64,000 nt of DNA from Acidimicrobiaceae bacterium (GTDB taxonomy: Bacteria > Actinomycetota > Acidimicrobiia > Acidimicrobiales > RAAP-2). Shown piece by piece: positions 9,443 through 18,681 of the stretch. The notes below the pieces were generated by a model that saw only the letters and a list, made by a program, of their open reading frames with translations, was not told where the DNA came from and ran no database searches. The stretch lies in the NCBI GenBank assembly GCA_003153575.1, contig PLZW01000023.1, positions 1 to 64,000 on the forward strand. Direction: 5' to 3'. Numbering within the stretch: position 1 is the stretch's first letter; every line of letters starts with the position of its first letter. A program made the translations under genes and the position numbers.

Positions 9443-12400
9443 ATGGACCGGGCAGGGGCCACGTTGAGGCCGAATCGCACGGCCAGGAGGGGCATTCTCG
9501 GGATCTCCGTAGTCGTCGTGGGCCTCACCGTGGCCGTGACCGTCGGCGGCCCGGCGCACGCGGTGGGCCCACCACCCCAGATTCCCGGGAGCCCGGCCGC
9601 TCCGACGGCCTCGGAGATCAGCCCGGTGTGCACCACCACGACGCCGGCCGGTGCGCTCGGCCCGGCGACCGACCTCCCGTCCAGCCCGGTCTCGAAGGTG
9701 GCCACCCCGAGCGGCGGCGTCGCCAACTTCACGGCCACCGCCGGCGGCCTGTACGTCGACACGGGAAGGCAGCTGATCACGTACGGCCTGTCCGGCACCC
9801 AGCTCGGCGCCTTCGCACTGCCGGCCCACTTCGCGGGGAACACCGACGAGGTCTATCCGCCCGTGGTCGACCCGTCGGGCAACATCTATCTCTCCTCCTA
9901 CTACGGCACGGCGGTCGCCAAGTTCTCCCCCACCGGCACGTTGCTGTGGTCGGTCGACCCCCAGCAGGGGAATCCCACCGCCCTCTTCTCGACCGGCACG
10001 GGAAGCAACTTCCGGCTCCTGGTCAGCCTGGTGCAGGACAGCGCCTCGAGCCTGGCCCTCGACCCGACGACCGGGGCGGTGATCGGCACCTTCCCGCTGG
10101 TCGTCCACCTCGGTGACTACGTGACCCAGGAGCCCGGCGGCAACCTCCTCCACAGTGGCAACGGCTACGTCGAGACGGTCAGCCCCGCGGGACAGGTGCT
10201 GTCCACCTTCGGCGCGTCCCAGATCGAGGGCAACGGCGTCCACACCGGCTCCGGCACCCAGTTCTACTACCCGGGCCAGGCCGTCCAGGGTCCCGACGGG
10301 ACCATCTACACGGCCGATCCGCTGCACTCGATCGAGGCCACCTCACCGGCCGGCTTCCTGAAGGGCACGACCACCCTCGGCGGCAGCCTCGCCTTCGGCG
10401 GTTGGGGCCTCGCCCTCGTCGGCTCGACCCTCTACTTCCAGAGCGGCCCACCGTTCAACTCCGCCGGCGACGCCATCTCGTCGGTCTCCCTGGCCACCGT
10501 CGGGGCCTACCTGGCAGCCATCCAGACGCCGACCAACAGCCTCGGCTGGGGCGCCGGACTGACGACACCGGCCCAGGGCAACTACTTCGCCCCGGGCACG
10601 ACCCCCTCCGTCGACGCCAGCTTCGACCCGTGGTGGACGGCGGTGGCCCCCGGGCTGGAGCTGTCGTACTCGGTGTGGAACTCCGACACGCTGGCGGCCG
10701 AGACCGTGCCGGCGCCCACCGTCGTGCAGCTGCCCACCGCGTCCGGCGACCTGGCCAACATCCCGTTGACCCTCCCGCCGGCCGACACCGGACCCGGGCC
10801 GTACGAGGTGCGTGCGACGCTCCTCGACACGTCCACCTCGCCGGTATCCACCCTCGGCAGCACCTGCATGCCGTACACGGTCGGGGCCCCCGGTGACGGT
10901 CTGGACCTGGCCACGCTCCCGGCGGGTACGGGCTCCGGCGGACCGGCCGACCCGAGAGGCGTGGCCCTCAACGCCCAACTCGGCCTCGACGGCACGCGGT
11001 CGGGCCAGGTCGTCGACTGGGGATCGCTCCTCCCTTCGTGCAACGCCTCCGCCCCGAGTGCCGCCGCCTGCGGTCCCGCGGCGATGACCTTCGCTTCGGC
11101 GTCCACCGATCCTTATCGGGCGGCCTTCCTGGCCGTCCAGGACCACGTCCACTACTGGATCCAGGTCAGCGGGGGCGACGCCGTGTCGATGGCACTGGTG
11201 CGGTCCGGCTTCTGGCAGGGTGACATAGCGGCCCTGGTCACCCACTACGCGACCGTCCCGGTCGGCTGTGCCGACTGCGCCCCGGTGACCACGTGGGAGC
11301 CATGGAACGAACCCAACAACACCGGGTGGGGCAACGGTGGCACCTATGCCACGTCGGTCCTCAAGCCCTTCTTCGCCGCAGTCAAGTCCGTCGAGCCGGG
11401 CGCAACGTCGACGGTCATCGGCGGCTCCACCCTGGAGCCGGTGACCTGGTGGTGGCAGCAGCTGATCGCCGGCGGCGGGCTGGCGTGGATGGATGCGGCC
11501 GGCGTCCATCCTTACACCGGCTCCAACGACTCCTACGAGGAGGACGGGATGCCGGCCCAGGTCCGCCAGCTCCAGGGGCTGCTGGGCGGGATGCCGTTGT
11601 GGTTCACCGAGATCGGCTGGTGGAGCGACGGCGACTACAACTTCCTGGCGCAGGCCAACAACGTCGCCCGCTCCATCATCTGGCAGAAGGTGTTGGGGGT
11701 GGCCGCCCAGAGCTACTTCTTCGACGAGGGGTCCTGGGGCAACAACGGGATCAGCTTCTCGCTGATCCAGGCCACCAGCACCGACGACTTCGTGAAGCCC
11801 TCGGCCCTGGCCGCCATGACGACGTCCGGCATGCTGGCCAGCCGGCCCGTCCTGGCCTCGCCGTCCACCGGGATCCCCCAGGGCTACCGGGCCGACTTCG
11901 GCACGACAGGTGGCGGTACCACCAAGGTGGCGGCCGTATGGACTGACGGCATCGCCGAGACGGCGTCGGTCACCCTCACCTCGCCCACAGGGAGCTCTGA
12001 TCCGGTGACGGTCACCACGGAGTACGGGTCGACGACGACCGTTCAGGCCGCGTCGGGCACCGCCTACAGCCTGCCGGTGTCGGACCAGGTCAACTTCATC
12101 AGCTACCCCGCCGGAGACACCCTGGCCATCGGCCCCACGGAGGCGTTCGGCACCGACCTGGCCTCCTCGGCGGCCCACGCCGCGGCCACCGCTTCGAGCG
12201 GCAACGCCGCCGCGGCCATCGGCGGCCTCACCGTGGGCTACGGGCAGGGATGGACGTCCGGCAACGGCGACACCACCCCGTCCCTGACGGTCACCCTGGC
12301 GGCACCGTCGACCCTCGACCGGGCGGTGGTCGACACCCAGTCGGTGGGCTCGACGGCCACCGGTATCCGGGACTACACGCTGTCGGCCGACGAGCCGGGA

Positions 12401-13579
12401 TCCGGCTGGGTCACCGTAGCCAGCCAGAACAGCCAGTTCCGCGACCACGAGGCACTCTTCGCCTTCGCCCCGTTGGTGGCCTCCGCACTGAGGGTTTCCG
12501 TTACCGAGGTGAACTTCGGCGGGTACTACGGCGGCGGCGTCCCACCGTGGTGGCCGACCGGCCAGGCCGCACCCGCCTTCATCCACGCCATCCAGGCCTA
12601 CGCCGGCTCGGGCGGACCGGAGGTGGTGGGCGGCGGCTCCCTCCCCCCGTTGCTCGGCGGGAACTCCGGCGGCGGGCCCGGCGGGGGGACGACCACCACG
12701 ACGACAACGCCCACCGTGCCGCCGACCACCACGACGAGCACGGAGCCTCCGCCGACCACAACCACTACGACCCAGCCGACCCACGAAGGCGACAATGGCA
12801 ACGGGGGCAACGGCCAGTCGTGGCGCCACAACGACAAGGGCTACTGGTTGACCACCGCTGGCGGCGGCATCTACAACTTCGGTTCGGCGCCCGCCCTGGG
12901 CCCGACACTGGGGTTCAGCCTCAACAAGCCCATCGTGGACGCGGTGGCGACCCCGGACAAGCAGGGCTATTGGATGGTGGCCTCGGACGGCGGCATCTTC
13001 ACCTTCGGCGACGCCGGGTTCTTCGGTTCGACGGGAGGCATGGACCTCAATGAACCGATCGTGGGCATGGCCCCCACGCCCGACGGCCGGGGGTACTGGC
13101 TGGTGGCCTCCGACGGCGGCATCTTCGCCTTCGGCGACGCCCACTTCTACGGCTCGACCGGTGCGCTCACTCTCAACAAGCCGATCGTCCACATGGCGGC
13201 CACACCGGACGGCGGCGGCTACTGGTTAGCCGCCTCGGACGGAGGGATCTTCGCCTTCGGCGACGCCGCCTTCCACGGCTCGACCGGTGCGCTCACCCTC
13301 AACCAGCCCATCGTGGGCATGGATGCCACCCCCGACGGTCAGGGCTACTGGCTGGCCGCGGCCGACGGCGGCATCTTCGCCTTCGGCGACGCCCGCTACT
13401 ACGGCTCGACCGGCGGCGAGCCCATCAACGCCCCGGTCACCGGGATCGAGTCCAGCGCCACGGGCGCGGGCTACTGGCTGGTCTCACGGGACGGCGGCAT
13501 CTTCGCCTTCGGCGACGCGCCCTACCTCGGTTCCGCCGGCGATCTCCACCTCCAGTCGCCGACGGTGGCGATCTCCTAG
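9443..13579 (+). CDS. Secreted glycosidase-like protein with C-terminal GYW/FGDA repeats
   Basis: A 1378-aa exported protein. The N-terminus has a signal peptide (hydrophobic ISVVVVGLTVAVTV, likely cleavage after AHA near residue 48). Residues about 50-400 resemble a beta-propeller-like region. A TIM-barrel glycosidase region follows with clan GH-A hallmarks: acid/base Glu623 in WNEPN and nucleophile-like Glu723 in WFTEIGW, 100 residues apart. Residues about 950-1055 look like a discoidin (F5/8-type) carbohydrate-binding module. A Thr/Pro-rich linker (about 1075-1120) leads to six 42-aa repeats (1133-1378). In the glycan cluster it may trim, anchor or bind the exported polysaccharide. Catalytic activity is inferred only from the two Glu motifs. 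Confidence 0.82.
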   Translation: MDRAGATLRPNRTARRGILGISVVVVGLTVAVTVGGPAHAVGPPPQIPGSPAAPTASEISPVCTTTTPAGALGPATDLPSSPVSKVATPSGGVANFTATAGGLYVDTGRQLITYGLSGTQLGAFALPAHFAGNTDEVYPPVVDPSGNIYLSSYYGTAVAKFSPTGTLLWSVDPQQGNPTALFSTGTGSNFRLLVSLVQDSASSLALDPTTGAVIGTFPLVVHLGDYVTQEPGGNLLHSGNGYVETVSPAGQVLSTFGASQIEGNGVHTGSGTQFYYPGQAVQGPDGTIYTADPLHSIEATSPAGFLKGTTTLGGSLAFGGWGLALVGSTLYFQSGPPFNSAGDAISSVSLATVGAYLAAIQTPTNSLGWGAGLTTPAQGNYFAPGTTPSVDASFDPWWTAVAPGLELSYSVWNSDTLAAETVPAPTVVQLPTASGDLANIPLTLPPADTGPGPYEVRATLLDTSTSPVSTLGSTCMPYTVGAPGDGLDLATLPAGTGSGGPADPRGVALNAQLGLDGTRSGQVVDWGSLLPSCNASAPSAAACGPAAMTFASASTDPYRAAFLAVQDHVHYWIQVSGGDAVSMALVRSGFWQGDIAALVTHYATVPVGCADCAPVTTWEPWNEPNNTGWGNGGTYATSVLKPFFAAVKSVEPGATSTVIGGSTLEPVTWWWQQLIAGGGLAWMDAAGVHPYTGSNDSYEEDGMPAQVRQLQGLLGGMPLWFTEIGWWSDGDYNFLAQANNVARSIIWQKVLGVAAQSYFFDEGSWGNNGISFSLIQATSTDDFVKPSALAAMTTSGMLASRPVLASPSTGIPQGYRADFGTTGGGTTKVAAVWTDGIAETASVTLTSPTGSSDPVTVTTEYGSTTTVQAASGTAYSLPVSDQVNFISYPAGDTLAIGPTEAFGTDLASSAAHAAATASSGNAAAAIGGLTVGYGQGWTSGNGDTTPSLTVTLAAPSTLDRAVVDTQSVGSTATGIRDYTLSADEPGSGWVTVASQNSQFRDHEALFAFAPLVASALRVSVTEVNFGGYYGGGVPPWWPTGQAAPAFIHAIQAYAGSGGPEVVGGGSLPPLLGGNSGGGPGGGTTTTTTTPTVPPTTTTSTEPPPTTTTTTQPTHEGDNGNGGNGQSWRHNDKGYWLTTAGGGIYNFGSAPALGPTLGFSLNKPIVDAVATPDKQGYWMVASDGGIFTFGDAGFFGSTGGMDLNEPIVGMAPTPDGRGYWLVASDGGIFAFGDAHFYGSTGALTLNKPIVHMAATPDGGGYWLAASDGGIFAFGDAAFHGSTGALTLNQPIVGMDATPDGQGYWLAAADGGIFAFGDARYYGSTGGEPINAPVTGIESSATGAGYWLVSRDGGIFAFGDAPYLGSAGDLHLQSPTVAIS
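12839..13576 (+). repeat. Six in-frame 126-bp repeats coding 42-aa GYW/FGDA units
   Basis: Repeat units begin at 12839, 12965, 13091, 13217, 13343 and 13469, with an exact 126-nt period. Each encodes a variant of GYW(L/M)VASDGGIF(A/T)FGDA followed by a GSTG turn and an N-x-PIVGM strand, which suggests one propeller blade per unit. The first unit is the most divergent (GYWLTTAGGGIYNFGSA). The same motif occurs in the gene at 48350-49324. Confidence 0.92.
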
Positions 13580-13605
13580 CCCGGCCCGCGACAGCCGACC
13601 TCAGC

Positions 13606-14232
13606 TCACGAGCGGTCGGCCACGTCGTCGGGTTGGCGCATCCGCACAACCCGTGCCGGTACGCCGACGGCCACGCACCCGGCCGGCAGGTCGTGGGTCA
13701 CCACGGCATGGGCGCCCACTACCGCCCCTGAGCCGATGGTGACCCCGGCGGTGACGGTGGCCTTGGCCCCCACCCACACGTCGTCGCCGATGACGACGGG
13801 TGCGGTTCGCCGTCCCTGGTCCAGGATCGGGGTACCGGTCCGGTCGAACGCGTGGTCGTGGTCGCGGATCGAGACCAGCTCGCCGATCAGGCAGCCGGCA
13901 CCGATGACGACGCGGTCGTCCGAGGCCACCGTGCAGTGGTGGCCGAAGACGGTACGGTCCCCCACCTCGACGGCCCCGACGGCCTCGAGGGTGAACCCGT
14001 GATCGAGGACGCATCCTTTGCCGAACGTCACGGTGGCGCCCCGGGCCACGGTCAACCGGGCGCCGGAACGGACGTCGCAGCGTGACCCGAAGGAGATCCG
14101 CGGGTGACGAAGGCGCGTCACGGCCAGGCCGAGCCGGCGACGGAGGGACCCGCGCAGACGGAACACCGCACCGAAGTCGGGCGGGGTCCGGCCGGGCGGA
14201 CCGGGGTCCACCGCGCTCGGGTCCGTGGCCAT
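13606..14232 (-). CDS. Hexapeptide-repeat O-acyltransferase
   Basis: A 208-aa left-handed beta-helix acyltransferase (WbbJ/LacA type) that probably acetylates a sugar hydroxyl of the surface glycan from acetyl-CoA. The hexapeptide periodicity is plain from about residue 45 to 190 (VTFGKGCVLDHG, VFGHHCTVASDDRVVIGAG). The catalytic His region is IRDHDHAFDRTG, and the C-terminal VGVPARVVR ending is typical of the family. ATG 14232 is supported by a TAGGGT box 6 nt upstream, indicating a leaderless transcript. It converges with the repeat-protein gene. Confidence 0.88.
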   Translation of the reverse strand: MATDPSAVDPGPPGRTPPDFGAVFRLRGSLRRRLGLAVTRLRHPRISFGSRCDVRSGARLTVARGATVTFGKGCVLDHGFTLEAVGAVEVGDRTVFGHHCTVASDDRVVIGAGCLIGELVSIRDHDHAFDRTGTPILDQGRRTAPVVIGDDVWVGAKATVTAGVTIGSGAVVGAHAVVTHDLPAGCVAVGVPARVVRMRQPDDVADRS

Positions 14233-14238
14233 GGCCGT

Positions 14239-14244
14239 ACCCTA
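14239..14244 (-). promoter_or_regulatory. -10 box of a leaderless acyltransferase transcript
   Basis: TAGGGT on the minus strand ends 6 nt before ATG 14232. This spacing puts the transcription start at or next to the A of the start codon. No convincing -35 was identified. Confidence 0.5.
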
Positions 14245-14300
14245 TCGGGGCCCTCCATCGGGATTCGCGGACCGCACCGGCCCTCCGCCGGGCTCCCCCG

Positions 14301-16043
14301 CTACCAGGAAATCGATTGGGACCGCTCGTCGGTGAAGGACCGGGACCCGATGGTCCATTGCTCGGCCGGTACCCGGGCCGACGGCACGACGGTCATCGAG
14401 CCGTGCGCGGTGGGCATGTGGAACCGGACCACCACCGTGGCCGTGGCTCCCTGGTGGATCACGACGGGAGCGGCCACCAGCCAGGTGGGACCTTCCGCAC
14501 CCAGGGCCGACAACGGCCCGGCCCCCGTCATCGATATGCCGGTCGCCGCGGCAGGCAGGTTGTCCGCCACCACGCCGCTGTAGTCGCCGTAGGCGAGGGC
14601 GAGACCGGGGAAGGGCCCGGCGATGAACTGCGACTGACCGGCGGGGGTCCGGTTCGCCAGTGTGGTGGTCAAGGTCACGGCGCTGCCGGACCGGTCGGGT
14701 CGGGTGGAGACGTGGACGGCGACCGGCAGGTACTGGTCCAACTTGTTGCCGCCTTGGCTGACGATGTTGACGGCCAGTGACGTCGGGGTCAAGGTCCCGC
14801 TCACCCCGGAAGCCACCCACGCGGCCTGGTCCACCGGGTTCCGCGACCACACCATGAGGTGACGTCCGGCCACCGCCCCGGATACGGCCGAGGCCAGGTT
14901 GCGCAGATCGGTCGACTGGCCCTGCAGCTGGCGCAGTACGGCAGAAGCGATGCCGCCCAACGCATCCACCCGCACGGCGTCACCGGTCGCGTCGTCGGAC
15001 AGCCCGACGTACTGATCGTGCAGGAGGTACTGCTGGACGTTGCCGGCGTCGAGGCTCAGGGCGCCGACCTGCACCGGACCGGTGGCCGTCATGATCTGGC
15101 GCAGCCCGGCGATGTCGAGGGCCAGCACCCCGTCCACCTGCTGGCCGGTCGAGGTGGCCCACATCCGGGATGCCAGCTGGGCGGTCACGTCGAATTGGGG
15201 GGTGACCCCGAGGTTGCGCCAATCGACGCCCGGCTCCAGCCACCCCCAGTTCCGCTCGAGGTCCCCGGTGGCGACCACCTGGCCCGGCGAGAGCGCCAGC
15301 CGGCCCGAGGGTGAGAGGTCTCCGAGATGCACCGACCCGTCGGAGGTGGACGCCGTGCCCACCTCCAGGAAGGCGCCGGACCCGGCGCGCATCTCGGCGT
15401 TGTTGCCGGCCAGCACCAGGTAGGTCTGGGGCCCCTGCAGGATGGTGGCCGTCACGGCCGACACCCCGGCCGCCCGCACCAGGCGACTGCGGGCGTCGTC
15501 GAGCTGGGCGACGAACTGGTCGTGTTTGCGGGCCAGGGGGCCCACCAGGGCCTGGCCGGGACCGGTGTCGATGGCATTCAGCTTCCGGGCCGCAGTGAGC
15601 GACAGGGCCGACAGGCGCCGTAGCGACTGGACCCGTTCGGGTCCGGCTCCGTGGGGCTGGTCCAGGACGCCGTGGACCGCGCCGAGGAAGCCCCAGCCGA
15701 TGGTCGAGACCTGTTGGGCGGCAGAGCTCAGCGACCGGGCCGACCGGAGCTGTCGTCCGAGCACGGGCAGCCAGGTGGCCGGCACCATCAGCGGTCCGGA
15801 CAGGTCGTCGTGGGCGGCGGCGAACTCGGTCGACGCCCGCTGGAGGGAGGATCGGGTGGCTGCGGCCGTCAGCTTCGTCGGGTCGGTCGTCGTGCGCACG
15901 GCCTCGAGCTCGGCCAGGCCCCTTTGGTCGTGGCGATAGGCCGACCACACGCCGAGGCCCACCACCACTCCCCACACACCCGCCACGACCAGGACACCGA
16001 CGACGATCCACCGGCGCCGTCGTCGACCGCTGGAATCGCTCAC
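14301..16043 (-). CDS. DUF4012 membrane-anchored protein
   Basis: About 580 aa. After a basic stretch (SGRRRRRWIVV) there is one transmembrane segment, then a long extracytoplasmic domain. The signature LVLAGNNAEMRAGSGAFLEVG matches DUF4012 proteins, which are common beside actinobacterial exopolysaccharide genes and have no settled function. GTG 16043 is chosen over the frame start at 16169 because the added stretch is Pro/Gly-rich and the shorter form puts the basic-plus-hydrophobic anchor at the N-terminus. An AGGAG lies 14 nt upstream, rather far, and TACGAT at 16122-16127 may be its -10. It is divergent from the sortase gene. Confidence 0.8.
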   Translation of the reverse strand: MSDSSGRRRRRWIVVGVLVVAGVWGVVVGLGVWSAYRHDQRGLAELEAVRTTTDPTKLTAAATRSSLQRASTEFAAAHDDLSGPLMVPATWLPVLGRQLRSARSLSSAAQQVSTIGWGFLGAVHGVLDQPHGAGPERVQSLRRLSALSLTAARKLNAIDTGPGQALVGPLARKHDQFVAQLDDARSRLVRAAGVSAVTATILQGPQTYLVLAGNNAEMRAGSGAFLEVGTASTSDGSVHLGDLSPSGRLALSPGQVVATGDLERNWGWLEPGVDWRNLGVTPQFDVTAQLASRMWATSTGQQVDGVLALDIAGLRQIMTATGPVQVGALSLDAGNVQQYLLHDQYVGLSDDATGDAVRVDALGGIASAVLRQLQGQSTDLRNLASAVSGAVAGRHLMVWSRNPVDQAAWVASGVSGTLTPTSLAVNIVSQGGNKLDQYLPVAVHVSTRPDRSGSAVTLTTTLANRTPAGQSQFIAGPFPGLALAYGDYSGVVADNLPAAATGISMTGAGPLSALGAEGPTWLVAAPVVIHQGATATVVVRFHMPTAHGSMTVVPSARVPAEQWTIGSRSFTDERSQSISW

Positions 16044-16180
16044 CGTGTCACTCGATGCTCCTGGCGCGGGCGGGAACGGGGGACCCCGGAGGCCCCCGGG
16101 CGCAACGGACGGGCCGCAGGGATCGTACCGGAGCACTCCGTGCCAGTGGCGCGCGCCCCGGACCAGCAAGGTGCGGCCAG

Positions 16181-16186
16181 TAGCAT
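16181..16186 (+). promoter_or_regulatory. -10 box of a leaderless sortase transcript
   Basis: TAGCAT lies 6 nt before GTG 16193 and there is no ribosome site, so the sortase mRNA is probably leaderless. The 150-nt gap also holds the promoter of the divergent DUF4012 gene. Confidence 0.5.
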
Positions 16187-16192
16187 CGCCCC

Positions 16193-17101
16193 GTGTCGCT
16201 CTCGACCATCCGAGTGACCGTCGGGCGCGTCTTCCTCGTGGCCGGCGTGCTCGTCCTGCTGTTCATCCCCTACCTGTTGTGGGGCACCGGCCTGATAACG
16301 GCTCGCGCCCAAGCCGAGCTGCGCCAGCAGTTCGCCGCCGCCGAGCGCCTCCACCACGAACGGACGGACCTCCATCCGGCGCCGCCTGCACCCGGTCCGC
16401 TGGTCGTCGCATCCAACGTGGCCCCACCGTCGCCCGGCAGTCCGGTCGGGGTCATCTCGATCCCCAAGATCTCGTTGTCCATGGTCGTGGTGGAAGGTAC
16501 CGATGCCGACCAGCTCCGGTCCGGGCCGGGCCACTACCCGGGCACGCCGCTGCCGGGCGAGGCGGGCAACGCGGCCATCGCCGGCCATCGGACCACCTAC
16601 CTCCACCCCTTCTACAACTTGAACGAGCTGGTGCCCGGCGATCCGATCGACATCGTGACCGTCCAGGGCATCTTCGAGTACCACGTGGTCTCCAGCCAGG
16701 CCGTCGATCCCACTGACGTGGCCGTGGTGGCGCCGACGCCGACCCCGACGCTCACGCTGACCACGTGCACTCCCCGCTACAGCGCCAGCCAGCGCCTCGT
16801 CGTCCAAGCCACGCTGGTGGCCGACGTGCTGACCGGGACGAAGGCGCCGGCCACGCCCGTCACGACAGTCGGGCGGACGCCGAAGGTGCCGGCCGCGCCC
16901 CCGCCGATCCAGAAGAACTGGTGGGCGGCCATCGGGTGGGGCCTGGCCGTGGCCGCCCTGGCCGTCGGCCTGTGGGCCCTGGCTCTGCGCCTCCACCGGG
17001 GTCGGCGACTGGCCGTCGTGGTCGGCGGCACGGTGGTGTGGCTGGGCGCGGTCTACCTGTTCTTCGGCGCGTTGGCCCCGCTCCTGCCCGCCAGTTACTG
17101 A
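16193..17101 (+). CDS. Class E sortase
   Basis: A membrane transpeptidase of 302 aa that cleaves LPXTG-like sorting signals and attaches the protein to the cell wall. It has an N-terminal transmembrane helix (about 12-30), then the sortase barrel with catalytic His in AGHRTTY (about residue 131), catalytic Cys in TLTTCTPRYS (about 191) and Arg in ASQRLVV (about 202). Two more hydrophobic segments at the C-terminus (about 245-265 and 275-295) are typical of class E. GTG 16193 is supported by the leaderless TAGCAT box. The convergent next gene encodes an LPFTG protein, a plausible dedicated substrate. Confidence 0.92.
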   Translation: MSLSTIRVTVGRVFLVAGVLVLLFIPYLLWGTGLITARAQAELRQQFAAAERLHHERTDLHPAPPAPGPLVVASNVAPPSPGSPVGVISIPKISLSMVVVEGTDADQLRSGPGHYPGTPLPGEAGNAAIAGHRTTYLHPFYNLNELVPGDPIDIVTVQGIFEYHVVSSQAVDPTDVAVVAPTPTPTLTLTTCTPRYSASQRLVVQATLVADVLTGTKAPATPVTTVGRTPKVPAAPPPIQKNWWAAIGWGLAVAALAVGLWALALRLHRGRRLAVVVGGTVVWLGAVYLFFGALAPLLPASY

Positions 17102-17169
17102 CCCCGGGCGGCGGCGCGGCGTGACCGGGGTTCCGGAGTCAGGCCGGCACGCGGCGGATTGCCGCAGAC

Positions 17170-17499
17170 TCAGGAGGCCCGGCGGCGCCGGCGGGTCAGC
17201 ACCCCGCCGATGACCACGGCGCCGATGCCCACCGCGGCGAGTTCACCGATGTCGGCTCCCGTGAAGGGCAGCGTCGACGAGCCGTTGGCGATGGTGGTCG
17301 CAGCGGCCGTCTGCGGCTGCCCGTCGGTGCTCGGCGGCGACGGCGGCAGCACGGTGTTGGGCAAAACGGTAGGCGGCGTACACGCCGTGTAGCAGGTGGT
17401 GCTCGCCGCTCCGACGGCGGTGGGGACGGCGAAGATCGAGGCCAGCGCGATCCCCGTGCCGATGCCCATGCGCTTTGTCCACGTCAAGGTCTTCATCAT
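17170..17499 (-). CDS. Small LPFTG-anchored surface protein, probable sortase substrate
   Basis: A 109-aa exported protein. It has a signal peptide (hydrophobic GIGTGIALASIFAVPTAVGA), a short Thr/Pro-rich mature part with a CYTAC cysteine pair, and a complete cell-wall sorting signal: LPFTG at residues 77-81, a hydrophobic helix and the tail RRRRRAS. Starts ATG 17499 or 17496 are both close to a GGAAGAGAGG ribosome site. A longer frame to 17640 reads through this site and is unlikely. The mature region is so short that the protein may act as a small coat or stalk protein. Convergent with the class E sortase, 68 nt away. Confidence 0.88.
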   Translation of the reverse strand: MMKTLTWTKRMGIGTGIALASIFAVPTAVGAASTTCYTACTPPTVLPNTVLPPSPPSTDGQPQTAAATTIANGSSTLPFTGADIGELAAVGIGAVVIGGVLTRRRRRAS

Positions 17500-17658
17500 G
17501 CCCTCTCTTCCGGGTGCTCCGCATCCCGTGTTCGGACGGACAACCCGTCGCCCCGTGCGTCCATCTTGCACGGTGCCCGGCGCTTTCGCACGTCCCACCC
17601 GATGACTGCAACCGAACAAACGCGCCCCGTGGTAACACAACCACCCACCGTCGGCGGA

Positions 17659-17979
17659 TCAGGCGGGAACCACCTGGCCGAAGGTGCTGCAGAGTCCGAA
17701 CGCCTCGATGGCCAGGAAGGCGGCGACGAGGGCGAGCACCACCGGGGTCCGCCACCGCGGCCGGATCCGGGCCATGGGCGACGGCATGTACCACGTCGGC
17801 AGGAGGCCCCTCCCGCCGAGGTCGGGTTGACTGGCCTCCAGGAACTCGGACAGTGGCACGGCGTCGTCGGCCGGAGGCCGCCCGGGCTCGGCCGAGAGGG
17901 CCAGCGCGCACAGCTCGTCCTCGGACCATGTCGCCGGGTCGGCCGCCTCGCCGGTCGTGTGCTCCGTCCCGAGGCTCAT
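17659..17979 (-). CDS. Small single-pass membrane protein
   Basis: A 106-aa protein starting at ATG 17979 with a GGGAG ribosome site. The N-terminal part is acidic (WSEDELCALALSAEP) and one transmembrane helix lies near the C-terminus (VVLALVAAFLAIEAFGLC). The frame stays open upstream to 18519, but that part is antisense-like and overlaps the next membrane protein gene. The function is unknown. Same strand as the 18054-18572 membrane protein, so a small operon is likely. Confidence 0.65.
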   Translation of the reverse strand: MSLGTEHTTGEAADPATWSEDELCALALSAEPGRPPADDAVPLSEFLEASQPDLGGRGLLPTWYMPSPMARIRPRWRTPVVLALVAAFLAIEAFGLCSTFGQVVPA

Positions 17980-18053
17980 GGCGCTCTCCCGTCTCGCCGG
18001 CCTACCGAGGGACCGGATCGTCCCTGTGACCCTACCCGGACGGTCACCGTTCC

Positions 18054-18572
18054 TCACAGCAGGTGGACACCCGCTTCCAACACCACGATGGCCACACCCA
18101 CCAGCACCACGGCCAGCACGTAGCCGATCCGGCGGGCCAGCGGGCGGTCCCTCCCCCCGGCCGTCCCGATGCCGACCACGGCGAGGGCCGCTACGCCCAC
18201 CAACTCGGCGACGATGAATGCGGTGTGCATGGTCCACAGGTGGAGGGCCGCGAGCACGAAGACGACGGTCGCCGGAACGGCGGCGGTCACGATCGACCAC
18301 GAGCTGCGCAACTCGGCCAGGACGTCGCGTATCCCCAGCCGCAGGTGGCGACTCGAGCGGATGGACACCAGCCGCGACAGGGTGTGGGCGAACCAGATGG
18401 CCACGGCCCCCACGATGACCACGCCAGCCGTGGACAGCTCGCCCGGGTTGGTCTCGAACGTGAGGCCGGCGATGGCGACCAGCGTGGCGATCGTCCCGTA
18501 GATGTAGTCGGCCAGCCAATGGACGGTGCCCGAATGCTCGACGGTGGCCTCGTCGACGGTCGGCTCAGTCAC
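18054..18572 (-). CDS. Polytopic membrane protein of unknown function
   Basis: A 172-aa protein with about five hydrophobic helices (for example IYGTIATLVAIAGL, AGVVIVGAVAIWFA, VLAVVLVGVAIVVLEAGV) and short polar loops. GTG 18572 is the start; it overlaps a tiny upstream frame (18565-18648) by the GTGACTGA junction. No family is recognised. Codon bias supports the gene strongly. Confidence 0.7.
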   Translation of the reverse strand: MTEPTVDEATVEHSGTVHWLADYIYGTIATLVAIAGLTFETNPGELSTAGVVIVGAVAIWFAHTLSRLVSIRSSRHLRLGIRDVLAELRSSWSIVTAAVPATVVFVLAALHLWTMHTAFIVAELVGVAALAVVGIGTAGGRDRPLARRIGYVLAVVLVGVAIVVLEAGVHLL

Positions 18573-18648
18573 GGCGACCCGGGTCGACCGGTGCGGGCCG
18601 GGCCTCGCCCGCCGGGGTGATCCGCACCAACATGTTGCACATGACCAT
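18565..18648 (-). CDS. Possible leaderless 27-aa upstream ORF
   Basis: ATG 18648 lies 7 nt after a TATCCT box (18656-18661). The frame codes for 27 residues starting MVMCNMLVRI and its stop overlaps the start of the membrane protein gene. The -10 spacing and the stop/start overlap suggest a leader peptide with translational coupling. It could also be a chance frame. Confidence 0.35.
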   Translation of the reverse strand: MVMCNMLVRITPAGEARPAPVDPGRRD

Positions 18649-18681
18649 GGCGAACAGGATACGAGGGGGCGGGCGCCCCGC

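Noticed and set aside
12680-12780. CRISPR-like ACC/GAC repeats
   Set aside because: They encode the Thr/Pro linker of the secreted protein; no spacer-repeat structure.
10343-13192. 949-aa minus-strand frame
   Set aside because: Shadow of the secreted repeat protein; long only because high GC removes stop codons.
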